Source: Arthrobacter sp. StoSoilA2 (lineage in GTDB: Bacteria > Actinomycetota > Actinomycetes > Actinomycetales > Micrococcaceae). From it: DNA of 64,000 nt. The notes below the pieces were generated by a model. The model made no database searches, was not told the origin of the DNA, and was given only the letters and a program-made list of their open reading frames with translations. Both the position numbers and the translations under genes were made by a program. Positions 60,918 to 64,000 of this stretch are shown piece by piece. Where the stretch lies: positions 4,774,001-4,838,000 of the forward strand of contig NZ_AP024643.1 of NCBI RefSeq assembly GCF_019977195.1. The letters are read 5' to 3'. Each line of letters starts with the position of its first letter. Positions within the stretch are counted from its first letter, which is position 1.

Positions 60918-63392
60918 ATGGACCGCCTCGTCGACCGCTCCATCAGCGCCAAAGCCTTCACCGAGACCTCCCGCGATCCGCTTCCGCCCCGGGTCCGGAC
61001 CGTCATCGTGGGAGGTGGGATTGTAGGAAGCAGCATCGCCTATCACCTGGCTGCTGCGGGCGAGAGCGACATTCTCTTACTTGAAGGCAATGTTCTCGGC
61101 AGCGGCACCTCCTGGCACGCGGCAGGCCTCGTAACCGGCGCCCGAGGATCATCCACAATGACCAAGCTCTCAAAGTACGGCTTGGAGTTTTACACCCAGT
61201 TGGAGCAGATGTCCGGGATTGACGTGTCCTTCCAACGGTCCGGTTCCCTCAGCGTCGCCCGCACGCCCGGCCGCGTCGATGAACTCCTCTACGCCAAGGA
61301 CGTAGCTGATCAGCAAGGCGTCCGCACGGAGTGGCTCACAGAAGACCGTTTCCATGAGGTGTGGCCGTTGGCCAGCCACGCAGGCGTCCTTGGTGCGCTT
61401 CTGCTGCCGGATGACGGACACATCAACCCGGGCTACGCCACCATAGCCTTCGCCAAGCTTGCCCATCAGTTGGGCGCCCAGATCCGTGAGAGTGTCACGG
61501 TCGAGAAGATCCTGCGTGAGAACAACAAGATCGTTGGCGTCCTCACTGACCAGGGCGCCGTCCACTGTGATCGTGTGGTCCTCGCCTGTGGCTTGTGGAC
61601 CCGGGATTTGGCCGCAACAGCTGGCGTTCACGTGCCGCTGTACGCAGCCGAGCATGTGCACGTCAGGACCGGGCAGATCGATGGAGCAGCGCCGCAGCTG
61701 CCGGTATTCCGGGACCTGGACAGCAGCTACTATTTGCGCCATGAACAAGGCCGGCTGCTGGTAGGTGCTTTTGAACCCGACGGGCTACCCCGCCCGGTCG
61801 AGGATATCTCCACAGCAGGCTTTGCCGAATTCGACGCCAACTGGAACCACTTCGCTCCCATCCGGGCGAAGGCTGAAACCACGGTGCCCGCCCTGGCGAC
61901 AGCTGGATATGACCGCTTTCTCAACGCTCCCGAGAGTTTCACCCCTGATGCGAATTTCGCCCTCGGAGAGACCGCTGAGGTATCGAATCTGTATGTCGCA
62001 GCCGGTTTCAATTCCCAAGGCATCATTTATGCCCCCGGCGTAGGCAAGGAACTCGCAGAGTGGATTATCTCAGGGACGCCCCGTTTCGATTCATCCAGCG
62101 TAGACGTGCAGCGGTTTTCCCGGCACCAGAACAGCCGTAGGTACCTCAAAGCCCGCACCAAGGAAGGGCTTGGTCGGCTCTATGCCATGCACTGGCCAAA
62201 CCTTCAAATGGACACAGCTAGGAACGTACGCCGCACTCCCCTGCACTCCAGGCTGGCCGAACTCGGAGCATGCTTTGGCGAGGTCAACGGTGGGGAACGC
62301 GCCAACTGGTACGGAGACCCCGGCACGTATCCGGCCTACGACTATAGCTACGGCCGCCCTGGCTGGTTCTCCCGCGTCGAGGAGGAACACAAAGCCGCCC
62401 GCGAAGGAGTCGTGCTCTTTGACCTGAGCCCCTTCGCGAAATTCGAGGTGGCCGGGCGTGACGCGCTGGCTGTTTGCCAGCAAGCCTCTACCGCCGACGT
62501 CGACGTTGAGGTGAACAAGGCGGTCTACACCCTGTTCCTCAACGACTCTGCAGGAATCGAGCTCGACGGCACCATCACGCGCCTCGAAGAGGAACGCTTT
62601 CTCGTTGTCACTCCCTCCTTTACACAGCAAAAGACCCTTGCCTATCTGAAGCGACTGGCCAAGGGCCGGGCCGCCTCGGTGTTCGACTGCACAGCCGCCC
62701 TGGCCACGATCGGAGTCATGGGACCGAAAAGCCGGGAACTGCTTTCCCGGATTTCACCGGAGGACTGGTCCGACGACGCCCAGGGATACACCCATGGCCG
62801 GACCGTTGAAATTGCCGACGGCTACGCCTACAGCCTGCGGGTCAGCTTCGTAGGTGAACTCGGCTACGAGCTGTACCCCAGTGCTGATCTTGCAGTGAAC
62901 ATTTTCGATGCCCTCTGGGACGCCGGCCAGGACTTGGGCATCCGTCTGGCCGGATACCACGCCCTCGATTCGCTCCGAAGCGAAAAGGGATTCAGGCACC
63001 TTGGACACGACATCGGCCCCATTGACGATCCCTACTCGGCCGGTCTTCGCTTCACCGTTGCCCTGGATAAACCCGGCGGCTTCGTTGGCAAAGAGGCGTT
63101 GCTGAAACTCGATCCCGCCACACCCGAGCATCGCACCGTGTATGTTGCCATCGACGATCCCGAACCGGTCTTTGTTCACGACGAAACCGTCTATTGCAAC
63201 AACATTCCCGTCGGCCGGATGACCAGCGGAAGCTACGGCCACACACTTGGCCGTGCGGTAGGCATTGCAGCAATCGACCCCGAAACGGACCTTACCGGTT
63301 CATTCGAAGTCCAATGCAAGGGCCGACTGTACCCGGCCACCGTCTCGCGCCGTCCGTTCTATGACCCCAAGGGTGAACGTCTGCGCGGCTGA
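60918..63392 (+). CDS. Dimethylglycine/sarcosine oxidoreductase, FAD domain fused to GcvT domain
   Basis: The 824-residue protein has an N-terminal FAD-binding DAO domain (TVIVGGGIVGSSIAYHLAAA) and the flavin-attachment-type block SGTSWHAAGLV, with His67 as candidate for covalent FAD. A central FAO domain and a C-terminal aminomethyltransferase (GcvT) half follow (about residues 430-824). Such enzymes demethylate dimethylglycine or sarcosine and pass the methylene group to THF. Which N-methylglycine is used, and whether oxygen is the acceptor, is not clear from sequence. Confidence 0.88.
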   Translation: MDRLVDRSISAKAFTETSRDPLPPRVRTVIVGGGIVGSSIAYHLAAAGESDILLLEGNVLGSGTSWHAAGLVTGARGSSTMTKLSKYGLEFYTQLEQMSGIDVSFQRSGSLSVARTPGRVDELLYAKDVADQQGVRTEWLTEDRFHEVWPLASHAGVLGALLLPDDGHINPGYATIAFAKLAHQLGAQIRESVTVEKILRENNKIVGVLTDQGAVHCDRVVLACGLWTRDLAATAGVHVPLYAAEHVHVRTGQIDGAAPQLPVFRDLDSSYYLRHEQGRLLVGAFEPDGLPRPVEDISTAGFAEFDANWNHFAPIRAKAETTVPALATAGYDRFLNAPESFTPDANFALGETAEVSNLYVAAGFNSQGIIYAPGVGKELAEWIISGTPRFDSSSVDVQRFSRHQNSRRYLKARTKEGLGRLYAMHWPNLQMDTARNVRRTPLHSRLAELGACFGEVNGGERANWYGDPGTYPAYDYSYGRPGWFSRVEEEHKAAREGVVLFDLSPFAKFEVAGRDALAVCQQASTADVDVEVNKAVYTLFLNDSAGIELDGTITRLEEERFLVVTPSFTQQKTLAYLKRLAKGRAASVFDCTAALATIGVMGPKSRELLSRISPEDWSDDAQGYTHGRTVEIADGYAYSLRVSFVGELGYELYPSADLAVNIFDALWDAGQDLGIRLAGYHALDSLRSEKGFRHLGHDIGPIDDPYSAGLRFTVALDKPGGFVGKEALLKLDPATPEHRTVYVAIDDPEPVFVHDETVYCNNIPVGRMTSGSYGHTLGRAVGIAAIDPETDLTGSFEVQCKGRLYPATVSRRPFYDPKGERLRG

Positions 63393-63402
63393 CACCCGAG
63401 GC

Positions 63403-63434
63403 AGTCCGCAGTTCCCCTCAGGGAGCTGCGGACT
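63403..63434 (+). terminator. Hairpin between the oxidoreductase gene and folD
   Basis: AGTCCGCAGTTCCC and its near-complement (one mismatch) enclose a CTCA loop. There is no long T-run, so partial termination or transcript processing is possible and folD may still be cotranscribed. Confidence 0.6.
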
Positions 63435-63490
63435 CCCCCGTCAAGGGCCCGGACAGCGGAGCCCTATGAGCCACACGAAAGGACTGACCA

Positions 63491-64000
63491 TTGTCAGAGA
63501 ATCTGATGGAACGTGAAACATCCGTTGCCCTGCGCGGCACGGGCCGCGTTCTCGACGGCAAAGCAACCGCAGCAAGCATCAAGGCAGAACTGGGCGGACG
63601 CGTCGCTGCGCTCAAAGACGCCGGCATCGCTGTCGGGCTGGGCACCGTTCTGGTCGGAGACGACCCGGCAAGCCACTCCTACGTAGCTGGAAAGCATCGC
63701 GATTGCGCTGAGGTCGGGATCGAATCCATCCGCCGGGATCTTCCTGCCGACATTTCACAAGAAGACCTCGAAGCAGTCCTGTTAGAGCTCAATGAGGACC
63801 CTGCCACCACCGGGTATATCGTCCAGCTTCCCTTGCCGGCACACATCGACCAGAACGCCGTCCTGGAAAAGATTGCCCCCAACAAAGACGCCGACGGGCT
63901 GCACCCAACCAACCTGGGCCGACTCGTGCTGAACGTCGGAGAAACCATCGATTCGCCCCTCCCCTGCACGCCGAGCGCCATTGTCGAGCTGCTCGAACGG
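63491..64000 (+). CDS. folD: Methylenetetrahydrofolate dehydrogenase/cyclohydrolase, 3' end outside the window
   Basis: The first 170 residues are present. The family blocks VLVGDDPASHSYVAGKHRDC (catalytic Lys in YVAGK) and GYIVQLPLPAHID are present, with the PNKDADGLHP motif. FolD converts 5,10-methylene-THF to 10-formyl-THF. TTG at 63491 is preferred because GAAAGGA lies 8 nt upstream; ATG at 63506 is an alternative. With purU and the oxidoreductase it completes a methyl-to-formate route. Confidence 0.9.
   Translation, partial: MSENLMERETSVALRGTGRVLDGKATAASIKAELGGRVAALKDAGIAVGLGTVLVGDDPASHSYVAGKHRDCAEVGIESIRRDLPADISQEDLEAVLLELNEDPATTGYIVQLPLPAHIDQNAVLEKIAPNKDADGLHPTNLGRLVLNVGETIDSPLPCTPSAIVELLER

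Overview
The window looks like a chromosomal segment of a high-GC actinobacterium of the Arthrobacter/Paenarthrobacter type. The evidence is the high GC content, frequent GTG/TTG starts with AGGAG-type ribosome sites, Actinobacteria-typical families (WXG100, CGNR zinc finger, AztD, polyphosphate glucokinase) and a purU / dimethylglycine-oxidase-type / folD cluster like the methylated-glycine catabolic clusters known from Arthrobacter. The genus is an inference from gene content. No rRNA, tRNA or CRISPR array was seen.

Layout. (1) 1-6.4 kb: end of an MFS transporter, an SDR-type oxidoreductase, a trehalose-synthase-like GH13 enzyme, a VOC protein, an alpha/beta hydrolase and a rhodanese. (2) 6.5-9.85 kb: a copper locus with two CsoR-type palindromes, csoR, a CopZ-like chaperone and a CopA ATPase with an unusual His-rich linker. 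(3) 9.9-18.6 kb: mostly core-like small genes (DUF2277, orphan WXG100, EamA, CGNR, MATE, DoxX), the zinc chaperone aztD behind a Zur-like box, and a double-hotdog thioesterase. (4) 18.6-29.75 kb: a sugar-oxidation island. A minus-strand series (ribose-type ABC transporter, aldo/keto reductase, GMC flavoprotein, gluconate-dehydrogenase subunit-3-like protein, LacI) is followed by a nitrilase-family amidase, with a second LacI divergent. Three related 18-bp operator-like palindromes sit at its control points. (5) 29.75-31.3 kb: LysR and a divergent nucleoside deaminase.

(6) 31.3-36.3 kb: a mobile region. It contains a resolvase fossil, an intact serine resolvase beside a perfect 14-bp inverted repeat, and a translationally coupled trio: tyrosine recombinase, small HTH protein, and a zinc-ribbon protein with a degenerate recombinase domain. 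Related short repeats flank the trio. (7) 36.4-41.4 kb: a polyphosphate-glucokinase-like gene with two compensating frameshifts, two sugar isomerase/epimerases and two Gfo/Idh/MocA oxidoreductases. (8) 41.5-54.4 kb: a plant-polysaccharide/glycoside locus with a permease fossil, GH1, GH3, MalFG-type permeases, lipoprotein binding protein, divergent TetR, a second GH3, a small conserved-looking protein and an atypical secreted GH10. (9) 55.8-64 kb: an amine oxidase and APC permease, then purU, the GcvT-fused FAD oxidoreductase and folD, which together would demethylate dimethylglycine/sarcosine and process the one-carbon unit.

How the genes fit together: regions 4, 7 and 8 together suggest uptake, hydrolysis and oxidative (possibly 3-keto) metabolism of plant-derived glycosides. 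The most unusual items are the recombinase trio with its flanking repeats, the GH10 that lacks canonical substrate-binding residues, and the twin-frameshift glucokinase. Start codons were chosen from visible ribosome sites, so several differ from the longest possible reading frame.
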